This document shows, in pieces, positions 1-10,200 of a stretch of DNA of 64,000 bases (position 1 is its first letter; every line of letters starts with the position of its first letter). Position numbers and translations under genes: made by a program. The DNA comes from OLB16 sp964422415 (GTDB taxonomy: Bacteria > Hinthialibacterota > Hinthialibacteria > OLB16). Location of the stretch: positions 23,888 through 87,887 of the forward strand of contig CAYRBI010000006.1 of the NCBI GenBank assembly GCA_964422415.1. Direction: 5' to 3'. The notes under the pieces are model-generated. The model worked only from the letters and a program-made list of their open reading frames with translations. It did not search any database and was not told where the DNA came from.

Positions 1-2
1 AC

Positions 3-248
3 AAGGTGCGCGTACAGCTGCGGTTGCCAGATGGCACCCAACCAGCGGATCTCGACCTGACTGGTGATTTCCATAATGGTCTCCTGGAAAGTGTACTTCC
101 GAACACAGTGGAAACCAACCAGATGGTCGATAAATGGCGCGTCAAGGGAGTGGAGATCATCTCCTTTATCCCTGAGCGTAAAAGCCTGGAGGAGTTTTTC
201 GTCGAAACCATCCGGACCGCTGACCCCAACGTGGGTCTCGAGACCTGA
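3..248 (+). CDS. ABC transporter ATP-binding protein, C-terminal fragment
   Basis: The reading frame is open from the window edge and stops at TGA 246-248, so only about 81 C-terminal residues are visible. The tail, with S-L-E-E-F-F-V-E-T-I close to the end, has the pattern of the extension after the Walker domains of ABC-2-type ATPases (compare SLED-F at the end of many such subunits). No Walker motif lies inside the window. It sits 30 nt upstream of an ABC-2-type permease on the same strand, as expected for an ATPase-permease pair. The GTG at position 6 is an internal codon and not the true start. The call rests mostly on context. Confidence 0.6.
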   Translation, partial: KVRVQLRLPDGTQPADLDLTGDFHNGLLESVLPNTVETNQMVDKWRVKGVEIISFIPERKSLEEFFVETIRTADPNVGLET

Positions 249-278
249 TACCACCTCACAAGGATTCGAGCCTAAGCC

Positions 279-1100
279 ATGACCGAAATCATCGCCATTG
301 GACTAAACACCTTCCGCGAGGCTATTCGCAATAAGGTTCTGTATCTCATTCTATTATTCGCGGTTCTGCTGATTGGGAGTTCTATTTTCCTCTCCACTCT
401 CGCGCTCGAGGAAGGCATGCGCGTGGTGAAGAACCTGGGACTTTCTTCAATCAATGTCTTTGGGCTCCTGGTGGCCATGTTCATCGGAGTCACTCTGATT
501 CCGCAGGAAGTTGAAAGTAAGACCATTTACACCATCATCTCGCAGGGTGTACATCGCTGGCAGTTCATTCTCGGTAAGTTTTTGGGACTGGTGCTGACTG
601 TATACGCCAATATCGCCGTGATGTCCCTGATGCTCCTGGCAATCATGTTCTGGTTCCTGGGAGGCTTCTCTCATCCCGGCCCCACCTTACTGGATCCCGC
701 ATTTATCTGGGTTCCAGCGGCTATTGGAATGCAGCTCTTCGAGATGCTGATCGTCATCAGTATCGCGGTTCTCTTCTCGTCGTTTTCTACCCCCATTCTC
801 TCAGCGGTCATGACCCTGATGGTGTATGTCATTGGCAACATGACTAATGATTTCTGGGATTTCATCCGTCTTCAGGGTGAGAAGGGTGGGAACGAAGTCT
901 TCTGTGGATTTCTCACCTTTATTTGGTACCTCTGCCCGCATCTTGATCTTTTGAACCTGAAAAAGTTGGCGGTCTATTATGAGCTCTTACCAGCAGCGCA
1001 AACCTATTTCCCTCTGGGGCCAGCGGTGCTCCATTCGGTGACATATACGGCCCTCGTCCTCTTCCTGGCCTGCACCGCATTCTCCAAGAGAGACTTCTAA
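279..1100 (+). CDS. ABC-2 type transporter permease
   Basis: A 273-residue integral membrane protein with about six hydrophobic segments: residues ~20-42, 60-78, 105-130, 150-175, 180-195 and a final one at ~250-268. The N-terminal T-F-R-E-A-I-R-N-K-V-L-Y and the loop P-Q-E-V-E-S-K-T-I-Y-T-I-I-S follow the NosY/ABC-2 permease pattern, in which a cytoplasmic start precedes TM1 and an E-x-x-x-x-T-I-Y-x-x-L element follows TM2. It probably forms the channel for the ATPase just upstream. The following gene starts 21 nt downstream, so the three are probably one operon. The substrate cannot be told from sequence. Confidence 0.8.
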   Translation: MTEIIAIGLNTFREAIRNKVLYLILLFAVLLIGSSIFLSTLALEEGMRVVKNLGLSSINVFGLLVAMFIGVTLIPQEVESKTIYTIISQGVHRWQFILGKFLGLVLTVYANIAVMSLMLLAIMFWFLGGFSHPGPTLLDPAFIWVPAAIGMQLFEMLIVISIAVLFSSFSTPILSAVMTLMVYVIGNMTNDFWDFIRLQGEKGGNEVFCGFLTFIWYLCPHLDLLNLKKLAVYYELLPAAQTYFPLGPAVLHSVTYTALVLFLACTAFSKRDF

Positions 1101-1121
1101 AGGAGACAGGGGTCTACGCTC

Positions 1122-2477
1122 ATGAAGGGGAAGGTGCTTCTTTTATTGGTTGTTCTGGTGGCGCTCTACTTGTTGGGCCAATACGCGGCTTGGACAGTGC
1201 AGCGTTACGATTATGTCTATAATTACATGTATGAGTTCACGAGTCCGCGGATTAGAAGGACTTTGGCCGCTGGGCATGATGCACTCATGGCGGACCTGGC
1301 GATGATTCGTGGTATACAATTTTATGGACGCAATTACCCTCTGTTTGATAAACACCCAGTCAAATACGACCAGTTCAAGTCATTGGGTAAATCAGTTTCC
1401 GATACCGATCCACGTTATGGCGGCGCTTACCGTTTCTGGGGATTCGCTTTTACTGGCGCGGAACGTGGAAAGGTTGACTCCTACCGCTATTTGATAGATG
1501 GCGCCCATAAGATGTGCGCTACCAGTGAAATCTCCACCGCGACTCGTCCTGCTTTCGGCAAACCTATACCCGATATGTGGCAAGTGGCTAAAGATGCGGG
1601 TTATGTCGCCGTTTATGAACTCGGTAGCGCCACCCCCGAATGGGGTTGTGCCGCCTATCGTCTCGCTCAGAAATCTTCGGAGTGCCCCGATTTTTTACGC
1701 CGTCTTGAATTCTTTGCATGTAAGGCTATCGACCCAGATCCCATTCCGCCCCTGTTTGAGTTGGCCGAGGACGCTGTCAAAACCAACAATGTCCCCCTCA
1801 AACAGCTCAACATCGACCATATCCGCCGGATTATCGCTAGCGAACATAAAACCTTCTGGCATTTCGCCTCCACCTACTACAAGGAAGTCAAAGGCGCGAC
1901 ACCCTCGTCCATCAATGACCTGAAATCCGTCGCGGTGATGAAGGAGGCTTGCCGCCTCTACCGTGAGATGAGTTCTCAATGGTTCCCGGATGGACGTACA
2001 CGTCTTTACCCGAATCTGTTGAATCCCAATGCCCCCGTTACCGAGCCACCCCAGGTAAAAGAAGCGGTGGAACCTGAACTACCCATCGATCCTTATGGGG
2101 GTGAATACCTCATCCTCACCATTAATAATGCCACTCCCACTTTGGTTGCCACGGGCGATTGCTTGAGGGACCGTAAAAATATCATTGACCAACTCGATAC
2201 ATCAGTCGCGGAATACAAGAAAAAACATTCTGGGCAGCTTCCTCCCGATTATGACTCGCTCGTAAAAGATCAAGCGCTCACCATGCTCCGCGCGGATATG
2301 TATGGTTATCCAGTTCAATATGATCCAGCCACTGGACAATTCTCTTTCCCGCCCATCTCGGAGAAGACACCTCCCCCCCTGCCCCCGTATGGTCAGACCA
2401 CGGAGGATATCAAAAAGATGATGGATGAAGAGGCAGCCAAGGACGGCCAGTCTCCTTTCCCTCCACAACAACAGTAA
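1122..2477 (+). CDS. membrane-anchored hypothetical protein of the ABC operon
   Basis: A 451-residue protein with one N-terminal hydrophobic segment (residues ~4-24) and a long soluble remainder, so an inner-membrane-anchored periplasmic protein is likely. Residues ~55-120 contain A-D-L-A-M-I-R-G-I-Q-F-Y-G, then a D-P-R-Y-x-x-A-Y-R-F-W-G segment. This resembles the start of TPR-like proteins often found beside ABC-2 permeases in uncultured bacteria and delta-proteobacteria. The region around residues 360-410 is hydrophilic with an L-P-x-D-Y-x-S-L motif, and the C-terminus is Pro/Gln-rich. A helical-repeat scaffold or accessory role for the ABC system is inferred from the operon position; no catalytic motif is visible. 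The ATG follows a GGAGAC ribosome site. Confidence 0.55.
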   Translation: MKGKVLLLLVVLVALYLLGQYAAWTVQRYDYVYNYMYEFTSPRIRRTLAAGHDALMADLAMIRGIQFYGRNYPLFDKHPVKYDQFKSLGKSVSDTDPRYGGAYRFWGFAFTGAERGKVDSYRYLIDGAHKMCATSEISTATRPAFGKPIPDMWQVAKDAGYVAVYELGSATPEWGCAAYRLAQKSSECPDFLRRLEFFACKAIDPDPIPPLFELAEDAVKTNNVPLKQLNIDHIRRIIASEHKTFWHFASTYYKEVKGATPSSINDLKSVAVMKEACRLYREMSSQWFPDGRTRLYPNLLNPNAPVTEPPQVKEAVEPELPIDPYGGEYLILTINNATPTLVATGDCLRDRKNIIDQLDTSVAEYKKKHSGQLPPDYDSLVKDQALTMLRADMYGYPVQYDPATGQFSFPPISEKTPPPLPPYGQTTEDIKKMMDEEAAKDGQSPFPPQQQ

Positions 2478-2483
2478 TCATGA

Positions 2484-2498
2484 CCGGTTTTTAACCGG
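2484..2498. terminator. short hairpin between convergent genes
   Basis: CCGGTT-TTT-AACCGG forms a perfect 6-bp stem just after the TAA of the upstream operon and before the end of the minus-strand gene at 2551. A short U-rich loop but no clear U-run follows. It is a weak terminator candidate. Confidence 0.3.
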
Positions 2499-2550
2499 AC
2501 ACTTCTTGTCGCCAACATCAGAAATGTTGCATAACCAAGCCAACAAGGCA

Positions 2551-3261
2551 CTAGCTTCCTGATGTGTTCGGTAGGGGTATCGTGATACTTGTTTCGCACC
2601 TTCTCCTGGGTAGCATCTGGAAGAACAGAGCGACAGGAGCGAACATGCACCATATGAATAACCACTGAATCCACATCAGTTTCTCAATTACGCCATCACG
2701 GATCCTCCGGCCGGCAACCGCATGGGGATAGGCACGCTTCCTAAAGCCGGCGGCGCGGCGGCGGACAGCCATCAAACTTCCGAAGGTTGGGAAAGGGATG
2801 AGTGAGATTTCGGCCGTGGTGATGTTCTTTCGCTCACGACGGTGGTTGAACCATGCCAGAAGCATTGAGGGAGGGCCATAAGGAAGTGCGAAACCAATCA
2901 GGTGACCCCCTAAGCCCTCTCGATAGGTTGTGATGATATACAACAGCAGCAAGAAGGCAGCAACACATTGAAGGGGATGCCATTCGTACCATGACTTGCC
3001 CGTTTCTAACTCACCCTCCGATTCAAGCAGGAGTAAAAGACGGTTGAAGAAGTCCCATTGTTGCTTGGAAGCGACAATCTTATGATCTTTGCAATCATCG
3101 TAGTGATACCACAACACTTTTCTGATGGTTTGGACTGTCTCGTCTGAGGTCGTACGACTAGTTTGAGTAAGAGCATCATCGAATTGAAAAGCGGTAATGC
3201 CCTCATCCATGTAGGATCGGATGGCCTCGGTCATCTGGTTTCTTGCATTACGATCAATCAT
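2551..3261 (-). CDS. conserved hypothetical membrane protein
   Basis: A 236-residue protein read from ATG 3261 (M-I-D-R-N-A-R). A GGGG stretch lies upstream; an in-frame TTG at 3306 is a poorer start because it falls next to the terminal repeat hairpin. The soluble N-terminal half contains W-Y-H-Y-D-D-C-K-D-H-K-I and Q-W-D-F-F-N-R-L-L-L-L-L, which I recall from a widespread family of short uncharacterised proteins in many phyla. The second half has two to three hydrophobic segments (residues ~90-110, ~110-135, ~195-215). Function is unknown. It stands alone between an ABC operon and the beta-helix cluster. Confidence 0.6.
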   Translation of the reverse strand: MIDRNARNQMTEAIRSYMDEGITAFQFDDALTQTSRTTSDETVQTIRKVLWYHYDDCKDHKIVASKQQWDFFNRLLLLLESEGELETGKSWYEWHPLQCVAAFLLLLYIITTYREGLGGHLIGFALPYGPPSMLLAWFNHRRERKNITTAEISLIPFPTFGSLMAVRRRAAGFRKRAYPHAVAGRRIRDGVIEKLMWIQWLFIWCMFAPVALFFQMLPRRRCETSITIPLPNTSGS

Positions 3262-3311
3262 TGAGTTGCCCCAATAATCCGGCTCGGTGAATTGATGCCT
3301 TTGCAATCAGC

Positions 3312-3360
3312 CCCCCTCTCCCACGTGTTGTTTGGACGCCGGGCAGCGTGGGAGAGGGGG
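3312..3360. repeat. hairpin element, copy 1, after a beta-helix gene
   Basis: A perfect 14-bp inverted repeat, CCCCCTCTCCCACG / CGTGGGAGAGGGGG, around a 21-nt loop, 22 nt past the stop codon of the minus-strand gene. The same element follows the next two paralogs at 7153 and 11270. There is no U-run on the minus strand, so it may act as a transcript-end stabiliser or Rho-type border and not as a classic intrinsic terminator. Confidence 0.6.
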
Positions 3361-3382
3361 TCTTTGGAGTGGGTCTATATTT

Positions 3383-6300
3383 TTAGTAACTGAACCAGTC
3401 CACTACCGATGTGGGACCATTGTATTCATCCGCGCCCATATCGCAGGTCTTTCCCGAACGCGCGTCATTATCGATATCGAAGAGGGGAACCAAGGAGTCC
3501 AACTCGGGGCCGATACCTTTTCCGATGCAGGGAGAGGTGGCCTGGAGGTGGAAGTCGCCATTTCCCACAAAGAGCGGATCCACTGCAATATTGTGACCGC
3601 CTTCACCAGGCCATCCACCCTCGATGTTGCAGTAGTACGCGACAGGGCTTGTCATAGTGCCACCAATAATTTCAACCGCAGCGGGTGTGTTGGACCAGTA
3701 AATGCAGTTGGTCAACACCGCCGATGATTCTTGAAAGAGCATGCAAGTAGCCTCTGCGATGTTGCCAGCGATCGTGCAGTTGGTGAAAACTGGTTGTGAA
3801 GAGGCGCTACTAACCGCTGAACCTCTCCGGGAAGAATTACCCGTGATGAAGCTATTCACCAAGTGGGGTTCTGAGGAGAAATCGCAGATGATTCCACCAC
3901 CATAAGAGACACAATTATTTCCGGCAATAGTGGATTGCTCGATAATGGGTGAGGCCAGGTAGCAATAGACACCACCCCCATCCCACTCCGAATGGTTCCC
4001 GGAGATTGTGCATCCCACCAGATGCGGAGCGGACAACTGGTCACAATGAAGACCACCACCACCCAAGGCGGTCCAGTTATCGTTAATGACACTGTTGATG
4101 AGTGTGGGCGATGAATATGCGCACAAGACACCGCCACAATACTCGGTGGTGTTGCCGGTAATCACGCAGTTGCTCACCGTGGCCGATTCCACCTGATTGA
4201 AATAGAGCGCACCCTCGTAAGATGACAGAGCACCTGTGATCGTGAGGTGATCGAGTACAGTACCCTCGGCTGCGGTAACCGGACGATAGGGGGCATAGAA
4301 TGAGGCATCAATGGTGGAGGTGCCTCTACTCTCTGGAAGGTTCTCCACGGCCCCCGCGAGGCCACCATAAATTGCTATTCCCGGTTCCAACCAGATCGAC
4401 TCACTGTAGTCACCACTGGCGAGCCAGATCTCAGTCCCTCCACCTGTCAACCACAATGCTCCGCCAATGCTGGGAAGGGCCTGCTCCCAACTGAGACCAT
4501 CACCACCCACACCAGATAAGGAATCGACATAGAGTCTGGACGGAGAGTAAACAATGGATGGGATAAGGTCATCAGCCGATTCATAAGCCCCCATGTCGAC
4601 CTTGTTGTCACCGCCTGGACGGGGGTTGCCACTGAGGTCCGTAGTGATATTCAAATCAAAGGTTCCAGAATCGATGCAAGGAGATCCCTCCGCGAGATGC
4701 CAATCGCCTGTGCTGGCACCCACGAAGGCAGGGTAGACATTGATGTTTCCAGTACCAGCCCAACCGCCCTGAACACAGCTGTAGTTGACTTTCGCGGTAC
4801 TGGATTCCAATTGGATCTCAAGGCCTGAGTTCCAGAGAATGCCGTTAAGGAATATGATTGTGGAGTTCCTACAGGTTATCCCAGTGGCGGGATATAGTCC
4901 GTGGTTGTTTCCAGCAATGGTGCAATGGATGAGATTGGGGATGGAGCTATCGCAATACAATCCCGCTCCCGCTATGAAGGCTGAGTTTCCATACATGATG
5001 CAGTTGACGAGGGTTGGTGAGGAATTCTCACAAGCCATCACTCCACCTGCCTGGGCGGAATTACCTTGAAAAAAGCAACTCTCAAACATCGCTGAGGAAT
5101 TGGCCAGGTAGATTGCCCCACCCGCATAACCGGCTGTGTTATTCTCAAAGGTGCAACACTTTAAATAGGGTGAGGCGGAGGTGCAATAGAGACCTCCCCC
5201 TCCCAAAGAATCCGAACTAGCGCTATTACCCCGAATAGTGCAGTTTTCAATCGTAGCCGAGTTAATCGAGTAGTAATACAAACCGCCGCCTAGAGAATAC
5301 TGGCCACCGGTTAATGTAATACCATCGATAAGAGAATCTTGTGCTCCATATAAAGCCGGGCTTCCCGAACCAACTGCATCTATGATTGTCTTGTTAAGGA
5401 TGATGTCTCTTTCCGTAAGGTGTGTCTCGGTTCCTGCAAAACCACCGTATATTTTGGAACCAATATCTAATCTTACTGAACCCTGATATGTCCCTGATGC
5501 TATCCAGATTTCAGTATTATATGAGGCAAACCAGAGCGCGTCAGTAATGGCCGGAAAGGCTTCCGCCCAGCTTAATCCCGTACCAACTGAGGTGGCATTC
5601 ACATCAACATAATACCGGACCGGTTCAGTGGGAGTTTCTCCCTCATACTCATCCACGCTTTCATATGCACCCATATCGGCTTTACCATCATCTCCGGGTC
5701 TGGCTCTTCCGGCGATGTCCATGGTTGGAGCAATGGAAACTGAAGCGGAATCGATACAAGGAGAACCATCTAGAAGACGGTAGTCTCCGTTATTATAGGA
5801 GATGAAACGAGGATACACATCGATGTTTCCCTCTCCAATGTAGCCGCCTTGAATACAAGAGTGGCTGACTACAGGAGCGATCGTCCCGTAGATTATCTCC
5901 TCAGCATGATTCCAGAGAATGCTGTTGAGGATAGTGAGAGAGGAGTCTTTTGTTGAGATCCCTCCTGCCTTCGTGCCTCCCGTGTTTCCGGCAATTGTGC
6001 AATTAAGGAGGGTGACAACCGAATATTCCGACCGGATAGCGCCACCATTTTCTGAACATGTGTTATCTGCAATTACACAGTTTGTGAGAACACACATGCT
6101 TGAACTTCCACACCAAAGACCACCACCATTTGAGTTGGCAGAGTAGTTATCAGTAATTGTGCATCCCGCGATGTTGGCTGTTGACTTATAAATATCGATT
6201 CCTCCACCCCGCGAACCACTCTTGTTTCCGGTAATTATGCAATCTGTAATCTCCGCGGTTGAGAGTTCGAGGTGGATCGCGCCTCCAAAACTTGACGAAT

Positions 6301-6991
6301 TGTCGGAGATTTTGATGGAGTTATTGTCTGAAAAGATGCAGGAGTCCAATATGAGCGACGAGACAGTGGCAAAGATAGCCGCCCCCGGAGCACCATGATT
6401 ACCGCTGAATGAACAGTTCCGGACAAGGAGAGAAACATCTTCGGCAAAGATTCCTCTAGGCTGCGTGCCATTGTCCTTGATGACGCAATTACTGAGGGTG
6501 ACCGAGTCAATCCTGCGGTAACCGACTGCACCATAACTTGAAGAGTCGGCCCTGGTAATGATAAAACCATCCACACACGTATTGCTCGCGCCAAAAAGAA
6601 TTTGAAGTTTATTTCCTCCATCCAGTATGGTTGGATTCGTCGAGATGTCCCGCACCCAGGTTTCCGGAGAAAATCCTCCATAGAGATGAATCCATGGTGT
6701 CAAAACGACAAGCCAAGATTGGGGCGATTCGGCATACGTCCCCGACGCCACCAGGATTGCTGAAACCGCTGTCTCTTTGGCGACAGAGGCATCGGTGATG
6801 GCTCTTTGAATACTCTGGTAGGGGTTGACCTGGGTGCCGTTTCCAGTGACATCCGAACCATTTTTAACAGAAACATACAGAACCTGCGTGTAGTCATCGA
6901 GGTCTACGGGCTCGGTGACTTGAGCTCCGGCGGGAAGGAGGAATGTGTAACTGACGACTAAGTAAATGAACAGTCGAAGACATGACATCAT
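3383..6991 (-). CDS. secreted right-handed beta-helix protein, three modules
   Basis: A 1202-residue exported protein. ATG 6991 was chosen because GGAGG lies 7 nt upstream; an ATG 18 nt earlier lies 5' of that site. A signal peptide covers residues ~1-23. Three modules follow. Each opens with an (L/Y)-Y-V-(S/D) strand and an S-W-x-x-A-x-P-x-I-x-x-A segment, passes through a Y-G-G-(F/L)-(A/S)-G turn, then many short G-N-x-(A/S)-x-x-G-G-G-(L/I)-Y-C parallel-helix rungs, and the first two close with G-S-P-C-I-D-S and D-M-G-A-Y-E. This matches choice-of-anchor-Q/PbH1-type surface proteins, which often bind or cleave polysaccharide; no catalytic residues are identifiable. It ends in P-T-S-V-V-D-W-F-S-Y. 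It is closest to modules 1, 4 and 5 of the gene at 11338-16885. Confidence 0.85.
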   Translation of the reverse strand: MMSCLRLFIYLVVSYTFLLPAGAQVTEPVDLDDYTQVLYVSVKNGSDVTGNGTQVNPYQSIQRAITDASVAKETAVSAILVASGTYAESPQSWLVVLTPWIHLYGGFSPETWVRDISTNPTILDGGNKLQILFGASNTCVDGFIITRADSSSYGAVGYRRIDSVTLSNCVIKDNGTQPRGIFAEDVSLLVRNCSFSGNHGAPGAAIFATVSSLILDSCIFSDNNSIKISDNSSSFGGAIHLELSTAEITDCIITGNKSGSRGGGIDIYKSTANIAGCTITDNYSANSNGGGLWCGSSSMCVLTNCVIADNTCSENGGAIRSEYSVVTLLNCTIAGNTGGTKAGGISTKDSSLTILNSILWNHAEEIIYGTIAPVVSHSCIQGGYIGEGNIDVYPRFISYNNGDYRLLDGSPCIDSASVSIAPTMDIAGRARPGDDGKADMGAYESVDEYEGETPTEPVRYYVDVNATSVGTGLSWAEAFPAITDALWFASYNTEIWIASGTYQGSVRLDIGSKIYGGFAGTETHLTERDIILNKTIIDAVGSGSPALYGAQDSLIDGITLTGGQYSLGGGLYYYSINSATIENCTIRGNSASSDSLGGGGLYCTSASPYLKCCTFENNTAGYAGGAIYLANSSAMFESCFFQGNSAQAGGVMACENSSPTLVNCIMYGNSAFIAGAGLYCDSSIPNLIHCTIAGNNHGLYPATGITCRNSTIIFLNGILWNSGLEIQLESSTAKVNYSCVQGGWAGTGNINVYPAFVGASTGDWHLAEGSPCIDSGTFDLNITTDLSGNPRPGGDNKVDMGAYESADDLIPSIVYSPSRLYVDSLSGVGGDGLSWEQALPSIGGALWLTGGGTEIWLASGDYSESIWLEPGIAIYGGLAGAVENLPESRGTSTIDASFYAPYRPVTAAEGTVLDHLTITGALSSYEGALYFNQVESATVSNCVITGNTTEYCGGVLCAYSSPTLINSVINDNWTALGGGGLHCDQLSAPHLVGCTISGNHSEWDGGGVYCYLASPIIEQSTIAGNNCVSYGGGIICDFSSEPHLVNSFITGNSSRRGSAVSSASSQPVFTNCTIAGNIAEATCMLFQESSAVLTNCIYWSNTPAAVEIIGGTMTSPVAYYCNIEGGWPGEGGHNIAVDPLFVGNGDFHLQATSPCIGKGIGPELDSLVPLFDIDNDARSGKTCDMGADEYNGPTSVVDWFSY

Positions 6992-6999
6992 TGGTTGAC

Positions 7000-7130
7000 C
7001 TCCAGACATTTTATTTATTAGAGAAACCCTGAATTTAGGACAGACACCATGACAGACAGAAATATGTGTAGGGTCGGTTATGTTTGATTGTCCATGGTTT
7101 ATTAAGGAATGTTTTATATATTATTAATAT
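7000..7130 (-). promoter_or_regulatory. upstream region conserved with the third beta-helix gene
   Basis: This stretch 5' of the beta-helix gene aligns by eye with 16890-17020 in front of the third paralog. Shared blocks include TGACCTCC at the ribosome site, a CCATGA-AGACA block, GTGTAGG, GTCCA and GGAATGT, in the same order and spacing. It most likely holds the promoter and 5' UTR. No single -10/-35 pair stands out. Confidence 0.4.
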
Positions 7131-7152
7131 GATACTAACAGAAGCAAGGATT

Positions 7153-7201
7153 CCCCCTCTCCCACGTGTTGTTTGGACGCCGGGCAGCGTGGGAGAGGGG
7201 G
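7153..7201. repeat. hairpin element, copy 2, after a beta-helix gene
   Basis: Identical in stem and loop to copy 1 (14-bp stem, 21-nt loop). It starts a block of about 235 bp that is almost identical to 3312-3545, running on through the stop codon into the last ~50 codons of the gene. Confidence 0.6.
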
Positions 7202-7223
7202 TCTTTGGAGTGGGTCTATATTT

Positions 7224-10200
7224 TTAGTAACTGAACCAGTCCACTACCGATGTGGGACCAATGTATTCATCAGCTCCGATATCGCAGGTCTTTCCCGAAC
7301 GCGCGTCATTATCGATGTCGAAGAGGGGAACCAAGGAGTCCAACTCAGGGCCGATGCCTTTTCCGATGCAGGGAGAGCTGCCCTGGAGGTGGAAGTCTCC
7401 ATTGGTGGCATCCACAAAGAGAGGATCTACGTCAATGTTAGTTGGCCCAGTGATGCCGCCCTCAACATCACAGTATTTCATGATTTGACCGCTGCTGCCA
7501 TAAGTCACAATCTCGGTTGGCAGGTCATTCCATAAAATGCTGTTGTAAATGTTTTGCTTTCCACGGAAACAGTAAATTCCGCCAGCGGGATTATCTTCGC
7601 CGACAGCCTGATTTCCAAACAGTGTACAGTTATACATGGACAACACCCCATAGTAACTGTATATACCTCCTCCTTGTTTGGCCGTGTTCCCACGTAGAAC
7701 ACAATTTTCCAGTAATGGATTTTCAATATGGAGATATAGACCGCCACCTTGTTCGGTCGCGGTATTATCAATAATATTGCATCCACTTATAGTGGGCTCA
7801 GACCATTTGATATAAAAGGCGCCACCATAGACTGCTGTGTTCTTTGTGATCAGGCTGTTCTTGATGCTGAAAGAATCTGAATCTTTACAATAGATCGTCC
7901 CAAAGTCTTCATCTGTATTCGTATTGATATTCCCAGTAAAGGTGCAATCTGAAACCACAGCGGGACAACCCTCACAATAGAGACTGACCCCATTGGTACC
8001 TGAAATTGTACAATGATCCAGGGTTGGTCCAGGAGTGTACAAGCAGTGTATACTAGTCACTGTGTTCGCGGAGAATGTGCATTGATCCATCTCTACCGCT
8101 GACCGGTAGATATGGACTCCATCTCTCGTATTCCCACTGAATGTACAGTTGGAAATCTTTAAGGGTGAATATGAACAGTAAAGGCCACCACCATGATAGC
8201 TGGTGGATGTGACTGCATTATTGATTACGGAGATGCGCTCGATCACACCATTCGATTTATCCAAGTAGATCCCAGCACCATCTGCTAATAAATTGGTGTT
8301 GCCTTGGACAGTACAGTCTCTCATAGTGACATCAGAACAATAACAAGCAAATCCACCCGCTCTCATTCTGCTGAAGTTATCTGAAATGTTGCATCCCTCA
8401 ATGATGATGGTGGAAGTGCCACAGCAGATTCCTCCGCCGCCATAGCTTTGAATAATGCCCCTATAGCCACTCTTTGAACCTATATTGTTTGATGTAATTA
8501 TACAGTCCATTACGGTCAAGACCGAGTTGTAGCAGAACAATCCTCCCCCGGACCGTAATGAGGAATTCCCAATGATCGAGCAACCCGAAACCTTCACTGT
8601 ACTATTCTGACAAGAAAGTCCGCCACCTCCCTGATTCCCGGTGTTATTGGTGATCGTGCAATCCGTCACTTCCAGGGAGGCTGCCATACCTGTTATTCCA
8701 CCACCGTATGCATACGTATAGCCAGATACTGCGTTCCCGGTAACGATGCAATTCGCAATACGGACAGACGAGTCATTGCAATATACACCGGATTGAACTC
8801 CACCAGTAATCGTAAAGCCATCCAGAATACACCCATCGGATGTATCTACCACCTGGGAATCCAAATCCGTGGCATCAATGATGGTGGGATGCTCTTTCCA
8901 GTGCCGTTCCGATAAGCCTGATTCAACGCCAGAAAATCCTCCATACATTGAAACAGATACCTCCAGGAAGACGGCTTCATTGTAAGTCCCTTCCGCCACC
9001 CATATTTCATCACCCGGCCAGGAAGCATCCACGGATTCCTGGATGGAATTGAAGGCCTTCACCCAACTACTTCCATCTCCACCCTCCGTTGCCAAGGAAT
9101 TCACATACAATCGCTGAGGGGTCACTGTTGTGGAACCTTGAGTATATGAGGCCGGAGCCTCATAGGCTCCCATGTCAGGTCCACTTCCGAGGGAACGTAG
9201 ATTGCCTTCATAATCTGTTTCAAGCCCGATCGTATTTGTGGCGCGTCCAATACAGGGAGAGCCATCCAATAGGTGGAAGTCGCCTTCATCGGGATTAACC
9301 ATTTGTGGGGGACATGCAATATTTCCGGTCCCCTCCCAGCTACCATGTAGACAGGAATATGAGATCTGAATATGACTGGCTGAAATATCTGGTCCTGGAT
9401 TGAGAACAATACTATTGGTAATGACAGGATAGGAATTACCCGTGAATTTAATCGCATAACCAGTTCCACCCGTATTGCCATATACGGTACAATGATTGAA
9501 TGTGGGTGATGCATAATAACCGGAAATAGCCGCTCCATCGTTATATTCAGAGGTATTGTGTGCAATGATGCAGTTGGTAACGGCCGGTGACGCATTATTA
9601 CAATAGACTGCACCCCGTGCATATTCGCAATAATTGTGGTAAATATTGCAATTATCAATCGAGGGAGAACATCCGTTACAGAATATACCTGCTCCATAAG
9701 CTGTATTGGAATTGGTGATATGGACACCATTGAGCCGTGCAAATTCCGCCCCCACTACCGTGGATTTTTTCAATCCCGTGGCATCGATGATGGTCGGATT
9801 GGCACTCCAATTACGTTCTGAAAGATTCGCCTCGGTTCCGGCAAATCCGCCAAATAAGGTCATCGACGGCTCCAGGATGACGGATTCATGATAGGTCCCG
9901 CCTGATACCCAGAGTTCATCTTCGCCATAGACTTGATCCAGCGCTTTGGTGATCGTGTTATAAGCGCTGGCCCAACTCTGGCCATCCCCTCCCTCAGGGG
10001 CATCCGAACGGACAAAGAGATGTTTGGGAATATACTCGCTAACCGTCCCCTGCGTATAAGTGGCTGGTGATTCATAGGCTCCCATATCCGCACCACTTCC
10101 TAAAGGCCGGGGGATGCCAGCAAGGTCTGAGGGTGGCGCAATTGCAGCGCTGGCTGAATTAATGCAGGGAGAACCATTCGCCAGGTGGTAATTGTCTTGA

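Noticed and set aside
3312..3360. Classic Rho-independent terminator
   Set aside because: The stem is strong but no U-run follows on the minus strand, so it is reported as a repeated hairpin instead.
9122..9742. 206-codon open frame overlapping the second beta-helix gene, in another frame of the same strand
   Set aside because: It has low-complexity I/H/P-rich composition, no signal or domain, and lies wholly within a well-supported gene. It is a shadow of the Asn/Thr-rich repeats.
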